Notes: generated by a model not told the origin, from the letters alone. DNA of 64,000 bases from Prevotella sp. P5-108 (GCF_002251385.1 NZ_NPJJ01000033.1:1-64000); one strand, 5' to 3'; shown: positions 18,404 through 27,319, numbered from the stretch's first letter. Translations and numbers: made by a program.

Positions 18404-20566
18404 TTATTCGTCATCGTCTTTCTGCTCTGCCTCATGCTCGGCAATCAGCTTGGATTGAACATCATTGGGCACGAGTTCGTAGCTGGCGAACTTGGTGGTA
18501 AACGAGGCACGTCCGCCAGTAAGGCTACTCAGAGAAATAGAGTAGTTGGCGAGCTCCTTCAATGGAATCTTGGCCTGAAGTTTCTGGTAACCAGCCTCTG
18601 AGTCCATACCCATGATGAGGGCACGACGTCCCTGCAGGTCGCTCATCACATCGCCCATATAGTCTGACGGTACATAAACCTCGAGGTCATAGATAGGCTC
18701 CAGAATCTTAGGACCGGCATTCTTGAACGCATCAGAGAAAGCGTGGCGGGCAGCCAGGGTGAATGAGATTTCATTGGAGTCAACCGGGTGCATCTTGCCA
18801 TCATAAACGATTACGCGTACATCGCGGGCGTAGCTACCAGTAAGAGGTCCGCGCTCCATGCAGTCCATAATACCCTTGAGGATAGCGGGCATGAAACGAG
18901 TATCGATGGCACCGCCGACAACCGAGTTGAGGAATACGAGCTTGCCGCCCCACTCCAAATCAACTTCCTGACGGCTCTTGATGTTCATCTTGAACTCCTG
19001 ACCACCAAAGTTGAACACGGTAGGATCGGGCATACCCTCGGCATAAGGCTCGACAATGAGGTGAACCTCACCAAACTGTCCGGCACCACCACTCTGCTTC
19101 TTGTGACGATACTCGGCCTTGGCTTTCTTGGTGATGGTCTCACGGTAAGGCACGCGGGGCTCATCGAAGACTACACTCAGCTTCTCGTTATTTTCCAGGC
19201 GCCACTTCAGCGTACGCAGATGGAACTCTCCCTGGCCGTGAACGATGGTCTGGCGCAGCTCCTTGCTCTGTTCTACCACCCATGTGGGGTCTTCCTGACG
19301 CATCTTGAGCAGGGCGACCATGAGTTTCTCCATATCCTGGGCATTGGTAGTACGGATAGCACGCGAATACTTGGAATTGGGATACTTGATGAAGTCGAAA
19401 CGCCACTCACAGTCCTTGCCGTTGAGCGTGTTGCCAGTCTTGACATCCTTGAGCTTCACGGTACAGCCAATGTCGCCAGCCTCGAGACGGTCTACAGCGA
19501 TACGGTTGGCACCGGCGCAGGCATAGATGGTACCCAGACGCTCCTTGGAACCACGGTCGGCATTGGTAAGGTCGTCACCAGGCTTAACCGAACCACTCAT
19601 AACCTTGAAGTAAGATACTTCACCGATATGGGGTTCCATACCAGTCTTGAAGAAATACAGACTCTCTGGTCCAGCGGCGTTGGCCTCAACCTCTTCACCA
19701 CGGGTATTGTGCATCTTAGGCATCTCGCTTACGAAGGGAACTACATTGCCCAAGAATTCCATCAGTCGGCGAACGCCCATGTCCTTGCCTGCACATACGC
19801 AGAATACAGGGAAGATAGAGCGGGTTACCAGACCCTTGCGGATACCTTCACGCAGCTCGTCCTCGGTGAGGGTTTCCTCTTCGAAGAACTTCTCCATCAG
19901 AGACTCGTCGTTCTCGGCAGCAGCCTCGACCAGAGCCTTGTGCAGCTCCAGAGCCTTGTCCATCTCCTCGGCAGGAATGTCCTCGATGATGGGTGCACCA
20001 CCCTCGGGCTTCCAGCTGTACTTCTTCATCAGGAGCACGTCGATAAGCGCATTGAAACCAGGACCGGTAGACAAGGGGTACTGTATCTGTACGCACTTGC
20101 TGCCATAGATTTCATGCATGCTGTTGATGATATTGTCGAAGTCACACTTGTCTGAATCCAACTGGTTGACAAGGAAGATAACGGGCTTCTTGAGTTTCTC
20201 GGTATAACGGAAGTTATTCTGTGTACCCACCTCAGGACCATACTGGCCATTGATGAGAATCACGGCCTGATCAGTAACGTTGAGGGCAGTAATGGCGCCA
20301 CCCACAAAGTCGTCGGAACCGGGGCAGTCGATAATATTCAGTTTCTTGTTGTTCCACTCTACATGGAATACTGTGGGGAATACAGAGTAGCCATACTCCT
20401 GCTCTACGGGGAAGTAGTCGCTCACCGTATTCTTGGCTTCCACTGTACCACGACGTTTGATGATTCCAGCTTCAAAAAGCATACTCTCGGCAAGCGTGGT
20501 CTTGCCGCTACCCGCACTGCCAAGCAGCGCGATGTTCTTGATTTCATTTGTTTGATATACTCTCAT
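18404..20566 (-). CDS. fusA2: EF-G paralogue (EF-G2 type) lacking canonical GTPase residues
   Basis: 720-residue translational GTPase homologue with the five-domain layout of EF-G. The start MRVYQTNEIKN is chosen because the 39 upstream in-frame residues lack family character. The P-loop is GSAGSGKT (16-23), but switch I reads YGYSV where EF-G has RGITI, switch II reads DCPGSDDF (80-87) instead of DTPGHVDF so Ser84 replaces the catalytic His, and the G4 motif is NQLD (134-137). Bacteroides thetaiotaomicron EF-G2 is reported to support translation without GTP hydrolysis during starvation and colonisation; this protein has the same features. It lies just upstream of rprX. Confidence 0.9.
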   Translation of the reverse strand: MRVYQTNEIKNIALLGSAGSGKTTLAESMLFEAGIIKRRGTVEAKNTVSDYFPVEQEYGYSVFPTVFHVEWNNKKLNIIDCPGSDDFVGGAITALNVTDQAVILINGQYGPEVGTQNNFRYTEKLKKPVIFLVNQLDSDKCDFDNIINSMHEIYGSKCVQIQYPLSTGPGFNALIDVLLMKKYSWKPEGGAPIIEDIPAEEMDKALELHKALVEAAAENDESLMEKFFEEETLTEDELREGIRKGLVTRSIFPVFCVCAGKDMGVRRLMEFLGNVVPFVSEMPKMHNTRGEEVEANAAGPESLYFFKTGMEPHIGEVSYFKVMSGSVKPGDDLTNADRGSKERLGTIYACAGANRIAVDRLEAGDIGCTVKLKDVKTGNTLNGKDCEWRFDFIKYPNSKYSRAIRTTNAQDMEKLMVALLKMRQEDPTWVVEQSKELRQTIVHGQGEFHLRTLKWRLENNEKLSVVFDEPRVPYRETITKKAKAEYRHKKQSGGAGQFGEVHLIVEPYAEGMPDPTVFNFGGQEFKMNIKSRQEVDLEWGGKLVFLNSVVGGAIDTRFMPAILKGIMDCMERGPLTGSYARDVRVIVYDGKMHPVDSNEISFTLAARHAFSDAFKNAGPKILEPIYDLEVYVPSDYMGDVMSDLQGRRALIMGMDSEAGYQKLQAKIPLKELANYSISLSSLTGGRASFTTKFASYELVPNDVQSKLIAEHEAEQKDDDE

Positions 20567-20727
20567 ATCAAAAAGATTTAAGTTGTTAGTAATGTTCTTA
20601 GTCATGGCATGTGTTGCGATACACTTGCCCTTATCGATGCTAAAGTTATATATTTTAGGAGAAACACCAAAAGAAAACGGCAAAAATCTTCATTTTTTTT
20701 CAACTTATTAGTAATTTTGCGCCAATT

Positions 20728-21831
20728 ATGGCTGGTTTATACATTCACATACCTTTCTGTGCATCGCGTTGTGCCTACTGTGGCTTTTACAGTACCACAC
20801 GGGCTGATATGCAAGATAGTTATATCGACGCCGTGTGCCACGAACTTGACATGCGCCAAGCCTCTGCCGACAGCATCGATACCATCTATCTGGGGGGAGG
20901 TACGCCCAGCATGCTCTCTGCCGGCAATCTCGACAGACTCATCTCCTATATATATAATAGGTATAGGGTGAGCGACGCCGCCGAAATCACCATCGAATGT
21001 AATCCCGACGACGTGTGTCGCACAGGTTTCCGCCTGCCGCCACAAGTAAACCGTGTAAGTATGGGAGCCCAGACTTTCAGCGACAGCAGGCTCCGTCTAA
21101 TTCGCCGACGCCACACTGCCGATGAGGTGATACGGGCTGTAGAGACACTGCATCGGCTGAACATCGGCAATATCAGCGTAGACCTCATGTTCGGTTTTCC
21201 CGACGAGACTCTGGCCGACTGGGAGAGCGACATAGACCATGCTCTCGCTCTCGGCGCCCAACACCTGTCGGCCTACTCCTTGATGTATGAAGAGGGTACC
21301 CTGCTCTACCGGTATCTGGAACAAGGGAAGATAAAAGAAATAAGCGACGAACTGTCGCTCGACATGTACAACGTGCTTATCGACCGGCTTACCGCTGCCG
21401 GATATGAACACTATGAGATAAGCAACTTTGCCCTACCGGGCTTCCGAAGCCGCCACAACAGCAGCTACTGGCACGACACGCCCTACATAGGCGTAGGTGC
21501 AGCCGCGCACTCGTATGACGGAAATACAAGGAGTTGGAATACAGCCAGTCTGGACGACTACATCAGCTCGATAGAAGATGGCATTCGCCCCTGCGAATAC
21601 GAGACGATAGATGCCGAGACCCACTACAACGACCTTATCACCACTGCTCTACGCACGCGAGAGGGGCTGCAGCTCGAGCACCTTTCGCCCGAAGACCGGC
21701 AGTTTGCCCTCGACGCCGCCAGACCACACATCGGCCGCGGCCTGCTGGCTGTCGACGACGACCGGCTCCACCTCACCCGCAGCGGCATCTACCTCTCCGA
21801 CAGCATCATGAGCGACCTGATGCGGATATAG
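20728..21831 (+). CDS. hemW: Radical SAM heme chaperone HemW
   Basis: 367-residue radical SAM protein of the HemW/HemN group. The cluster motif is C11-x3-C15-x2-C18 in PFCASRCAYCGF. GGGTPSML and YCxF-type flanks, and a C-terminal HemN domain (about 285-365), are present. Proteins of this type were long annotated as oxygen-independent coproporphyrinogen oxidase but HemW delivers heme. A -7 element TAATTTTG at 20712-20719 ends 8 nt before the ATG, so the leader must be very short. It diverges from fusA2. Confidence 0.9.
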   Translation: MAGLYIHIPFCASRCAYCGFYSTTRADMQDSYIDAVCHELDMRQASADSIDTIYLGGGTPSMLSAGNLDRLISYIYNRYRVSDAAEITIECNPDDVCRTGFRLPPQVNRVSMGAQTFSDSRLRLIRRRHTADEVIRAVETLHRLNIGNISVDLMFGFPDETLADWESDIDHALALGAQHLSAYSLMYEEGTLLYRYLEQGKIKEISDELSLDMYNVLIDRLTAAGYEHYEISNFALPGFRSRHNSSYWHDTPYIGVGAAAHSYDGNTRSWNTASLDDYISSIEDGIRPCEYETIDAETHYNDLITTALRTREGLQLEHLSPEDRQFALDAARPHIGRGLLAVDDDRLHLTRSGIYLSDSIMSDLMRI

Positions 21832-21837
21832 CCATCC

Positions 21838-22188
21838 TTACAGTTCTATCTTTCCGTCGCGGCGATACTGCTCGTAGTAGTATTGCTTGATTTCCTTGTC
21901 TATTTCGGCCACGCTGCGTTTGCCCGTGACATAGGGACGCACCATCTGGCACACCACCACGCACACCACGCAGATGACGAGCAAGATAAGGAAGTTAACC
22001 AGGCTGCTCGCCACAAACTTGTAATCCATCAGACACACCACCACGCCCACGGGCACTATCCAGAGCAGCCAGTCGCCCAGAGTGTTCATCCCCAAGCTAT
22101 GGGTTCGCTCTTCCTGCCAGCGCTTGGGGGCTCGCGCAATGAGTTGTTTGCTATGAGCGGTCCAGAAGTCTTCAAATTCTTTTTCCAT
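21838..22188 (-). CDS. Small two-helix membrane protein of unknown function
   Basis: 116 residues. An N-terminal amphipathic segment (about 1-35) is followed by two hydrophobic helices (about 38-55 and 60-85; the second is very Val/Cys-rich) and a charged tail (KRSVAEIDKEIKQYYYEQYRRDG). No family is recognised. It lies 19 nt behind the SUMF1-like gene on the same strand, so it is probably its operon partner, and it converges on hemW with 6 nt between the stops. Confidence 0.7.
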   Translation of the reverse strand: MEKEFEDFWTAHSKQLIARAPKRWQEERTHSLGMNTLGDWLLWIVPVGVVVCLMDYKFVASSLVNFLILLVICVVCVVVCQMVRPYVTGKRSVAEIDKEIKQYYYEQYRRDGKIEL

Positions 22189-22207
22189 AATCTATCTTTT
22201 TGCAACG

Positions 22208-23068
22208 CTACTCTGACAGTGCAAGCCTCAGCCCCGTAGTATGGCGCGAATCGGGCACTGCCGAGCCTCGGGCACATATATAGCACCCTATCTGCGCACC
22301 ATTCCAGTAATTGCCACGCACCACGCGGAAATCGCCCGTAGCCGGTCCTTTGGGGTCAACGGCCAGACTGGCGGTATAGTCGCCCATAAAGTCGCTGCAC
22401 CACTCAGACACATTGCCTGCCATGTCATACAGCCCCAGTTCGTTGGGTTCCAGGCCTCCCACATCGTGGGTGGTCATGTCGCTATTGCCCTTGTACCAGG
22501 CCACGTTATTCAGGTTGTCACTACCGCTGAACACATAGCCACGCGACCTGTTACCACCGCGTGCGGCATACTCCCACTCGGCCTCGGTGGGCAGACGGAA
22601 ACTGTAGCCGGTAAGTGTTCTGAGGCGCGACAGAAACAGCTGGCAGTCATCCCAACTCACATGCTCCACAGGTCTGTTGTCGCCCTTAAACCGCGAAGGG
22701 TTACTGCCCATGACGGCACGCCACAGCGCCTGAGTCACCTCATACTTACTGATAAAGAAAGAGCTTACCGTAACTCTATGAGCCGGCGAGGCCCACCCTA
22801 CTGCATCCTGCATACCCTTGGTAAGTCCCATTGTATAGGTGCCGCCCTCTACGCGTACCATATCATGTACAGCCTGATCCAGCAGTTGCTTACGCGACGG
22901 CCCACTCTTTCGGGTCTGCACCGTACGCTTCTGTGTCTTAGACTTTGAGGGTGTGGTATGCGTAACATTCGGAGCAGGCGTGGTCTTAGGGCGTATAATG
23001 CCCTGTGCCCCCATTTCTATCGATACGGCCAGTGCCAGTATCGCCATCATGCTTCTTACTGTTTTCAT
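22208..23068 (-). CDS. Exported SUMF1/formylglycine-generating-enzyme-like protein
   Basis: 286 residues. Signal peptide (MKTVRSMMAILALAVSIEMGA), a basic Thr/Lys/Ser-rich linker (about 25-60), then an FGE-sulfatase fold: VEGGTYTMG, HRVTVSSFFISKYEVTQALW, RLPTEAEWEYAARGG and ELGLYDMAGNVSEW. The usual RGGSW near the end is RGNYW, and the catalytic Cys pair of true sulfatase-activating enzymes is not evident; Cys occurs in GCYICARG instead. It is more likely a non-catalytic or differently acting paralogue, common in Bacteroidales. Starting at MKTVR gives a proper signal peptide. Confidence 0.85.
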   Translation of the reverse strand: MKTVRSMMAILALAVSIEMGAQGIIRPKTTPAPNVTHTTPSKSKTQKRTVQTRKSGPSRKQLLDQAVHDMVRVEGGTYTMGLTKGMQDAVGWASPAHRVTVSSFFISKYEVTQALWRAVMGSNPSRFKGDNRPVEHVSWDDCQLFLSRLRTLTGYSFRLPTEAEWEYAARGGNRSRGYVFSGSDNLNNVAWYKGNSDMTTHDVGGLEPNELGLYDMAGNVSEWCSDFMGDYTASLAVDPKGPATGDFRVVRGNYWNGAQIGCYICARGSAVPDSRHTTGLRLALSE

Positions 23069-23560
23069 CCTATATGTATTAAAAGACGAGGACAAAAGTA
23101 CAAAAAAAAATGATGAAGCAGTCTATTATTCGGGAATAATTGCACAATGCTTCTCATAACCGCCAACATAATAGTAAAAAAAACAATACACTCACATAAC
23201 GATAATGGGAATGCGCTATGGGGCAGACGCACGAGCCCAAAGACGGTGAGAAACAGATACAGTGCATTCTCGCTGGTTGTTACCATGGTTGGATTCAAGC
23301 TCATGTACTATGTCGATTTTATCGCTTTCATGGAAGACCCCGAGAAAACATGGAATGATATTCTTGCAAAAAGAGACGCAAAAAGCGCCGCCACCACCTA
23401 ATCTTTTCGATTAAGGGGGCTTATTGTTGGAAAAAGAAAGCCCGAAGTCAAATTTACTGGGCTTCGGGCGAGATTTTATGCTATTTTGATTTTTACCGGA
23501 CAGCAATATTTTCCATAATCATCTGTTTTAATCGTTTCTTCATCAGGTGCAGGCCTGCGG
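23069..23560. other. Intergenic stretch with one doubtful reading frame
   Basis: Between the SUMF1-like gene and oxyR. A plus-strand frame at 23147-23401 would encode 84 residues, with a hydrophobic stretch followed by MEDPEKTWNDILAKRD. It has no recognised relatives, no consensus promoter and no start signal, so it may be a relic or chance. The oxyR terminator fills the right end. Confidence 0.4.
23431..23469 (-). terminator. Terminator of oxyR
   Basis: GCCCGAAG (23440-23447) pairs with CTTCGGGC (23462-23469); the A-rich run at 23431-23439 gives U residues for the minus-strand transcript. Confidence 0.8.
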
Positions 23561-24487
23561 CTACACCCTCTGCTCGGTATTATTGAACTGGAGCATACGT
23601 TGGGGCACGCTGCGGCGCACGGCGTCGGCAATGAGATTGAGCACCGAGTGGCGCACAAAGGCACGCGTGGTAAGCAGCACCACCTCGCGCACAGGTATGG
23701 GCAGAGCAAAGGGGCGCACCAGTTCGTGCTGAGCCGGAGAGAGCTGTTCGAGAGCCAGCTCGGGAATGAAGGTGACACCCTGGCCGCCCTCCACCATGCG
23801 CATGAAGGTCTCGATACTACCGAGCGAATAGGTCTTCTTGCTGCTGTCGGCCGACTTGAGTTGGCAGAACTTGACCAGCTGGTCGCGGAAGCAGTGACCC
23901 TCTTCGAGCAGCCATAGGAACTCGTTGTTCAGGTCGCTGGTCTTGATGGCCTTGTGGGAGAAGAGGGCATCGCCACGCGACACGTAGGCCAGAAACTGCT
24001 CATAGAAGAGCGGTGTCTGCACATAGTGGTCCATATCGTCGAGGCTCACCAGGATGGCGGCGTCGAGCTCGCCCCGGTTGAGGGCACGCTTGATGTCGGC
24101 AGTCTTCATCTCCATCACGCGGATATCGGCCTCGGGGTGCTCGCGCTGCAGACGGGTGAAGAACCGAGGCAGCAGATATGGGGCTATGGTGGGCAGGATA
24201 CCCAGACTGAAAGTGCCTGCCAGCGACTGGCGCTCTTCGTTCACGATGTCGTGGATGCGGTTGGCTCTCACCAGCACCTTCCATGCCTGCTCTACCACCT
24301 TGCGGCCTATCTCGGTGGGTATCACCTGCTGCGACGAGCGCTCAAATATCTTCACGCCCAATTCGGTTTCCAACTTCTGTATCATGGCGCTCAGCGTGGG
24401 CTGGGTGACCCCACAATGCTCGGCGGCACGGGCGAAATGGCGAAGCCGATATACCGCCACAATATATTCCATCTGTTGTAATGTCAT
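23561..24487 (-). CDS. oxyR: Peroxide-sensing LysR-type regulator OxyR
   Basis: 308 residues: N-terminal winged helix ([22 protein letters not shown]..., about 1-60), a dimerisation helix and a LysR substrate domain. The two redox cysteines fall at Cys199 and Cys208 in [14 protein letters not shown], the same numbering and spacing as E. coli OxyR, so disulfide peroxide sensing is expected. It is divergent from rubrerythrin, and the spacer holds an OxyR-like operator (24562-24597). In anaerobic Bacteroidales OxyR controls katB, ahpCF, dps and related defence genes. Confidence 0.94.
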   Translation of the reverse strand: MTLQQMEYIVAVYRLRHFARAAEHCGVTQPTLSAMIQKLETELGVKIFERSSQQVIPTEIGRKVVEQAWKVLVRANRIHDIVNEERQSLAGTFSLGILPTIAPYLLPRFFTRLQREHPEADIRVMEMKTADIKRALNRGELDAAILVSLDDMDHYVQTPLFYEQFLAYVSRGDALFSHKAIKTSDLNNEFLWLLEEGHCFRDQLVKFCQLKSADSSKKTYSLGSIETFMRMVEGGQGVTFIPELALEQLSPAQHELVRPFALPIPVREVVLLTTRAFVRHSVLNLIADAVRRSVPQRMLQFNNTEQRV

Positions 24488-24561
24488 GGCCTATTTACGC
24501 GTTAAAATTATCATTTGTATGGGCAAAGTTAATAAAATAATCAACGGCAGAGCACACTATT

Positions 24562-24597
24562 ATAGATTTTTTCTATGGGCAGATAGAAAAAAACGTT
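24562..24597 (+). promoter_or_regulatory. Probable OxyR operator
   Basis: ATAGATTTTTTCTAT at 24562-24576 fits the OxyR half-operator ATAG-N7-CTAT. After 6 nt a second, weaker element begins with ATAG (24583-24597). It abuts the -33 element of the rubrerythrin promoter, the position expected for activation, and lies between oxyR and its likely target. Confidence 0.6.
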
Positions 24598-24627
24598 TGG
24601 AGGCTGTCGGATATATGGTTAACTTTG
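24596..24627 (+). promoter_or_regulatory. Rubrerythrin promoter
   Basis: TTTG at 24596-24599, 20 nt, TAACTTTG at 24620-24627: full Bacteroidota consensus, about 32 nt before the start at 24660. Confidence 0.8.
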
Positions 24628-24659
24628 CATCCAGAATAACAAACAAAACAGAAATGATT

Positions 24660-25202
24660 ATGAAAGAACTTAAAGGAACCAAAACAGAGAAGAACCTCAT
24701 GGAGGCTTTCGCAGGTGAGTCTATGGCTCGCAACAAATATACCTATTTCGCATCACGCGCCAAGAAGGACGGCTTCGAGCAGATAGCTGCCATCTTCGAA
24801 GAGACTGCCGCCAATGAGAAAGAGCACGCCAAGTTGTGGTTCAAGTACCTTGAAGGTGGCGCCGTAAAGGATACCAGAAGCAATCTGAAGGCTGCCGCCG
24901 AGGGCGAAAACTACGAGTGGACCGACATGTACGACCGCATGGCACAGGAGGCCGAGGAAGAGGGCTTCACAGAGATTGCTGCCAAGATGCGCGGCGTGGC
25001 TGCCATCGAGAAGCTCCATGAAGAGCGCTACCGCAAGTTGCTGAAGAACATCGAGGATGCCCTCGTATTCTCACGCGAAGGCGACGCCATCTGGGTATGC
25101 CGCAACTGTGGCCACGTGGTAGTGGGCAAGCAGGCTCCCCAGGTATGCCCCGTGTGCAACCATCCGCAGAGCTACTTCGAGCTCAAGGCCGAGAATTATT
25201 AA
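24660..25202 (+). CDS. rbr: Rubrerythrin
   Basis: 180-residue NADH peroxidase component that reduces hydrogen peroxide in anaerobes. The N-terminal four-helix diiron domain has the pattern [18 protein letters not shown] and [15 protein letters not shown], with the second Glu/His set near [15 protein letters not shown]. The C-terminal rubredoxin domain has two CxxC pairs (VCRNCGHVV and CPVCNHP). The start [13 protein letters not shown] is typical; an ATG two codons upstream is also possible. The OxyR-like operator and strong promoter upstream suggest peroxide induction, and a strong terminator follows. Confidence 0.95.
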   Translation: MKELKGTKTEKNLMEAFAGESMARNKYTYFASRAKKDGFEQIAAIFEETAANEKEHAKLWFKYLEGGAVKDTRSNLKAAAEGENYEWTDMYDRMAQEAEEEGFTEIAAKMRGVAAIEKLHEERYRKLLKNIEDALVFSREGDAIWVCRNCGHVVVGKQAPQVCPVCNHPQSYFELKAENY

Positions 25203-25243
25203 GCAATGGCCCTCTGCCGCAAGGCGAGGCCAAGAAGATAACT

Positions 25244-25285
25244 GCCCAGGACTGTCGAGGAATTTTCCCCACAGTCCTGGGCTTT
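25244..25285 (+). terminator. Rubrerythrin terminator
   Basis: GCCCAGGACTGT (25244-25255) pairs perfectly with ACAGTCCTGGGC (25271-25282), followed by TTTG. Confidence 0.85.
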
Positions 25286-25362
25286 GTCGTCACTACAACC
25301 ATCATTCCCGCCACCACACTCCCCCATCCCACCACACGGAAGAAGGTGGTGATAATGGCTTT

Positions 25363-25446
25363 GGGAAGTTTTTCGGGGTTGGATTTTATTGTTTCGTGGT
25401 TTGCTTTTATGATTGCGCGCCACGATTTCTGCATTTCATGCTTTGA
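25363..25446 (-). repeat. Degenerate 21-bp tandem repeat, locus 2 (four units, minus strand)
   Basis: Read on the minus strand the units are SKHEMQK, SWRAIIK, ANHETIK and SNPEKLP in one frame, each 21 nt long, matching the seven-residue period seen at 11460 and 42073. It sits in the convergent gap between rubrerythrin and the alkaline phosphatase. No start or promoter for a gene is visible around it. Confidence 0.6.
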
Positions 25447-25484
25447 GATAAACTTAGGGGTGGTGGCGGAGATGTTGTGGATAT

Positions 25485-25518
25485 GAAAAAAGCCACTCAC
25501 GGCATGGGTGAGTGGCTT
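25485..25518 (-). terminator. Alkaline phosphatase terminator
   Basis: AAGCCACTCAC (25490-25500) pairs with GTGAGTGGCTT (25508-25518); the A run at 25486-25491 gives the U tract on the minus strand. Confidence 0.85.
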
Positions 25519-25542
25519 GATGGGGTGAAACTAAAACAGGGA

Positions 25543-27027
25543 TTATTTGGGATTAACTATCTCGTTGACTGCGTCGCCTATGCAGGCGTTGGGCATCTGG
25601 ATATGCAGCATCTCGCACACGGTGGGGGCGATATCGACGATGCGGGTAGGTGTGGAGGTCTGTCCGTGGGGTACCTTCCATCCCATAAATACCATGGGGA
25701 TGTGTGAGTCGTAGGGGTTCCACACGCCGTGGCTGGTGCCGCGGTATTCGGGGGTAACCACGCCATCGACATGATGGGGCTTGGGCACCACAAAGAGGTC
25801 GCCGCTGCGCTCGGGGTTCCATCCGTTGACGATGCGCTCGCGGATGAGCTGAGGCAGACTGGTGTTGACGGCATTGGCATAGTCGACTACCATGTGTACC
25901 TTGGGGTTGCGAGCCAGGAAGTCGGCAGCCTCTTTCTTCACGGCGTCGAGCTGGAGCCCGGCCTTGGCGATGGCAGCGTGGTCGAGGTAGATGCGGTTGG
26001 CATTGGCCATGAGCGCCACGGTCTCGATGCCATACTTGGTGCGGAAGGCCTCGTTGAGCGACTTGATTTCGTTCCATGCAGCATAGCCGTCGGCGGGTAT
26101 CTTGTGCTCCTTCATCACATTGGCGTTGTGCATGCCACCGTGGTCGGCGGAGAGGAAGAAGAGGTAGTTGCCCTTGCCCACCTTCTGGTCGAGATAGGCG
26201 AGGAAGTCTGCCAACTCGGCATCGGTACGCATATAGGCAGCCTTATTCTCGGCGCCACGGGTGCCATAGGCATGGCCGATGATGTCGGTCGAAGAGATGC
26301 TGATGGCGAGCATGTCGGTGACATCGTCCTGACCCAGCTGCTCATTGTCGAGCACGGCTTTGGCCATCTGGAAAGTCTTGGTGACACCCTCGGGGCTGCA
26401 CTTGATGTCGGTACCAGGCTTCACGCGCACGGTCTTATTGAAGCGGTTGACCCACTCGGGCAGCTTGTCCATATAATAGGAGCTGGAGATGAAGTGTCCT
26501 GCCGAGGTGTCCCACCAGTAGGCGGCGTCGGCAGCATGGCCTGCGGGCAGGATGGCTGCGCGGTCCTTGAGCGCAACGCCAAAGACCTTGGCCTTGTAGT
26601 CGGTGGCTATCTTGAGCATATCGCCGATGCCTGTAGCAAGGAGGTTGCGAGGCGACATCTTGCCCTCTCTGCTCGACGAGCCCACGCTATGCACGGTGGA
26701 GTCGGACACGCAGTACATCTTCTTGCCGGCAATCATAAAATCGTTGCCGGCGATGCCGTTGAGGCCTGGCACTGAGCCGGTATAGATACATGAATGGCCG
26801 ATGGCGGTAACGGTGGGCACATAGTTGATCATGGTGTTCTCGCAGCTGAAACCTTCGCGCAGCAGGCGCTTGAAGCCGCCTTCGCCAAACTGGTCATTAT
26901 AATAATAGAGGTAATCCCATCTCATCTGGTCGACCACGAAGCCTACCACGAGCTTGGGCCGCTCTACCTGGGCGAAAGTCGCGGTGCAGGCAAAGACCAT
27001 CATCAAGAAAGAAATCAATCTTTTCAT
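25543..27027 (-). CDS. PafA-like alkaline phosphatase
   Basis: 494-residue exported phosphomonoesterase of the alkaline phosphatase superfamily. Signal peptide (ends TATFA-Q). Metal and catalytic residues follow Elizabethkingia PafA: Asp33 in VVDQMRWDY, nucleophile Thr74 in PTVTAIGHSC, Asn95 in GIAGND, Lys154 and Arg156 in LKDRAAILPAGH, the Asp/His pair in DIIGHAYG, DHGG, and a C-terminal His in TSHGVWNP. The Lys-x-Arg pair distinguishes phosphomonoesterases from phosphodiesterase relatives. It probably releases phosphate from organic sources in the periplasm. A -7 TACCTTTG lies at 27103-27096. Confidence 0.9.
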   Translation of the reverse strand: MKRLISFLMMVFACTATFAQVERPKLVVGFVVDQMRWDYLYYYNDQFGEGGFKRLLREGFSCENTMINYVPTVTAIGHSCIYTGSVPGLNGIAGNDFMIAGKKMYCVSDSTVHSVGSSSREGKMSPRNLLATGIGDMLKIATDYKAKVFGVALKDRAAILPAGHAADAAYWWDTSAGHFISSSYYMDKLPEWVNRFNKTVRVKPGTDIKCSPEGVTKTFQMAKAVLDNEQLGQDDVTDMLAISISSTDIIGHAYGTRGAENKAAYMRTDAELADFLAYLDQKVGKGNYLFFLSADHGGMHNANVMKEHKIPADGYAAWNEIKSLNEAFRTKYGIETVALMANANRIYLDHAAIAKAGLQLDAVKKEAADFLARNPKVHMVVDYANAVNTSLPQLIRERIVNGWNPERSGDLFVVPKPHHVDGVVTPEYRGTSHGVWNPYDSHIPMVFMGWKVPHGQTSTPTRIVDIAPTVCEMLHIQMPNACIGDAVNEIVNPK

Positions 27028-27137
27028 TGTAACTTGTTTTATTGTTTGTTAATTGTTTGTAGAGAAAAAGTCCGGCCACATGCCGAAATCGGATACAAAG
27101 GTAAGGATAATCAACATATCAGGGCATAGAAATTTGA

Positions 27138-27174
27138 CAAAAAAGGCCCGGTTTCTTTCAAAACCAGGCCTTTT
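27138..27174 (-). terminator. Terminator behind the 28-residue peptide gene
   Basis: AAGGCCYGGTTTT-type arms at 27143-27154 and 27160-27172 around a short loop; the A run at 27139-27144 gives a U tract on the minus strand. Confidence 0.85.
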
Positions 27175-27232
27175 CCACCTAAATTATTATAATTGTAACA
27201 CCAATGGTGTTTTACCTTTCTTCGCAAGGGGC

Positions 27233-27319
27233 TTACTTGCCCATGTCGAGGTTGTGACCCAAACTGATGGCCTTAACCAAAGCGACTGCGATAATCATTA
27301 CAAATCCTAATGTCAACAT
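27233..27319 (-). CDS. 28-residue single-helix membrane peptide
   Basis: A very short gene encoding MLTLGFVMIIAVALVKAISL followed by GHNLDMGK. Residues 2-20 form one hydrophobic helix with a central Lys16; the tail is polar. Support that it is real: a perfect promoter (27375-27406), an A/G-rich region (AAAGAAAGGTAAAAAG) just before the ATG, and a strong terminator about 60 nt behind the stop, making a closed unit of about 230 nt. It diverges from the mutarotase gene. No family is recognised; small stress peptide, complex subunit or toxin-like peptide are all possible. A noncoding RNA with a chance frame is the main alternative. Confidence 0.65.
   Translation of the reverse strand: MLTLGFVMIIAVALVKAISLGHNLDMGK

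Noticed and set aside
23147..23401. 84-residue plus-strand frame with a possible membrane helix
   Set aside because: No promoter, no start signal and no recognised relatives; an opposing frame is also open. Kept only as a note in the intergenic entry.
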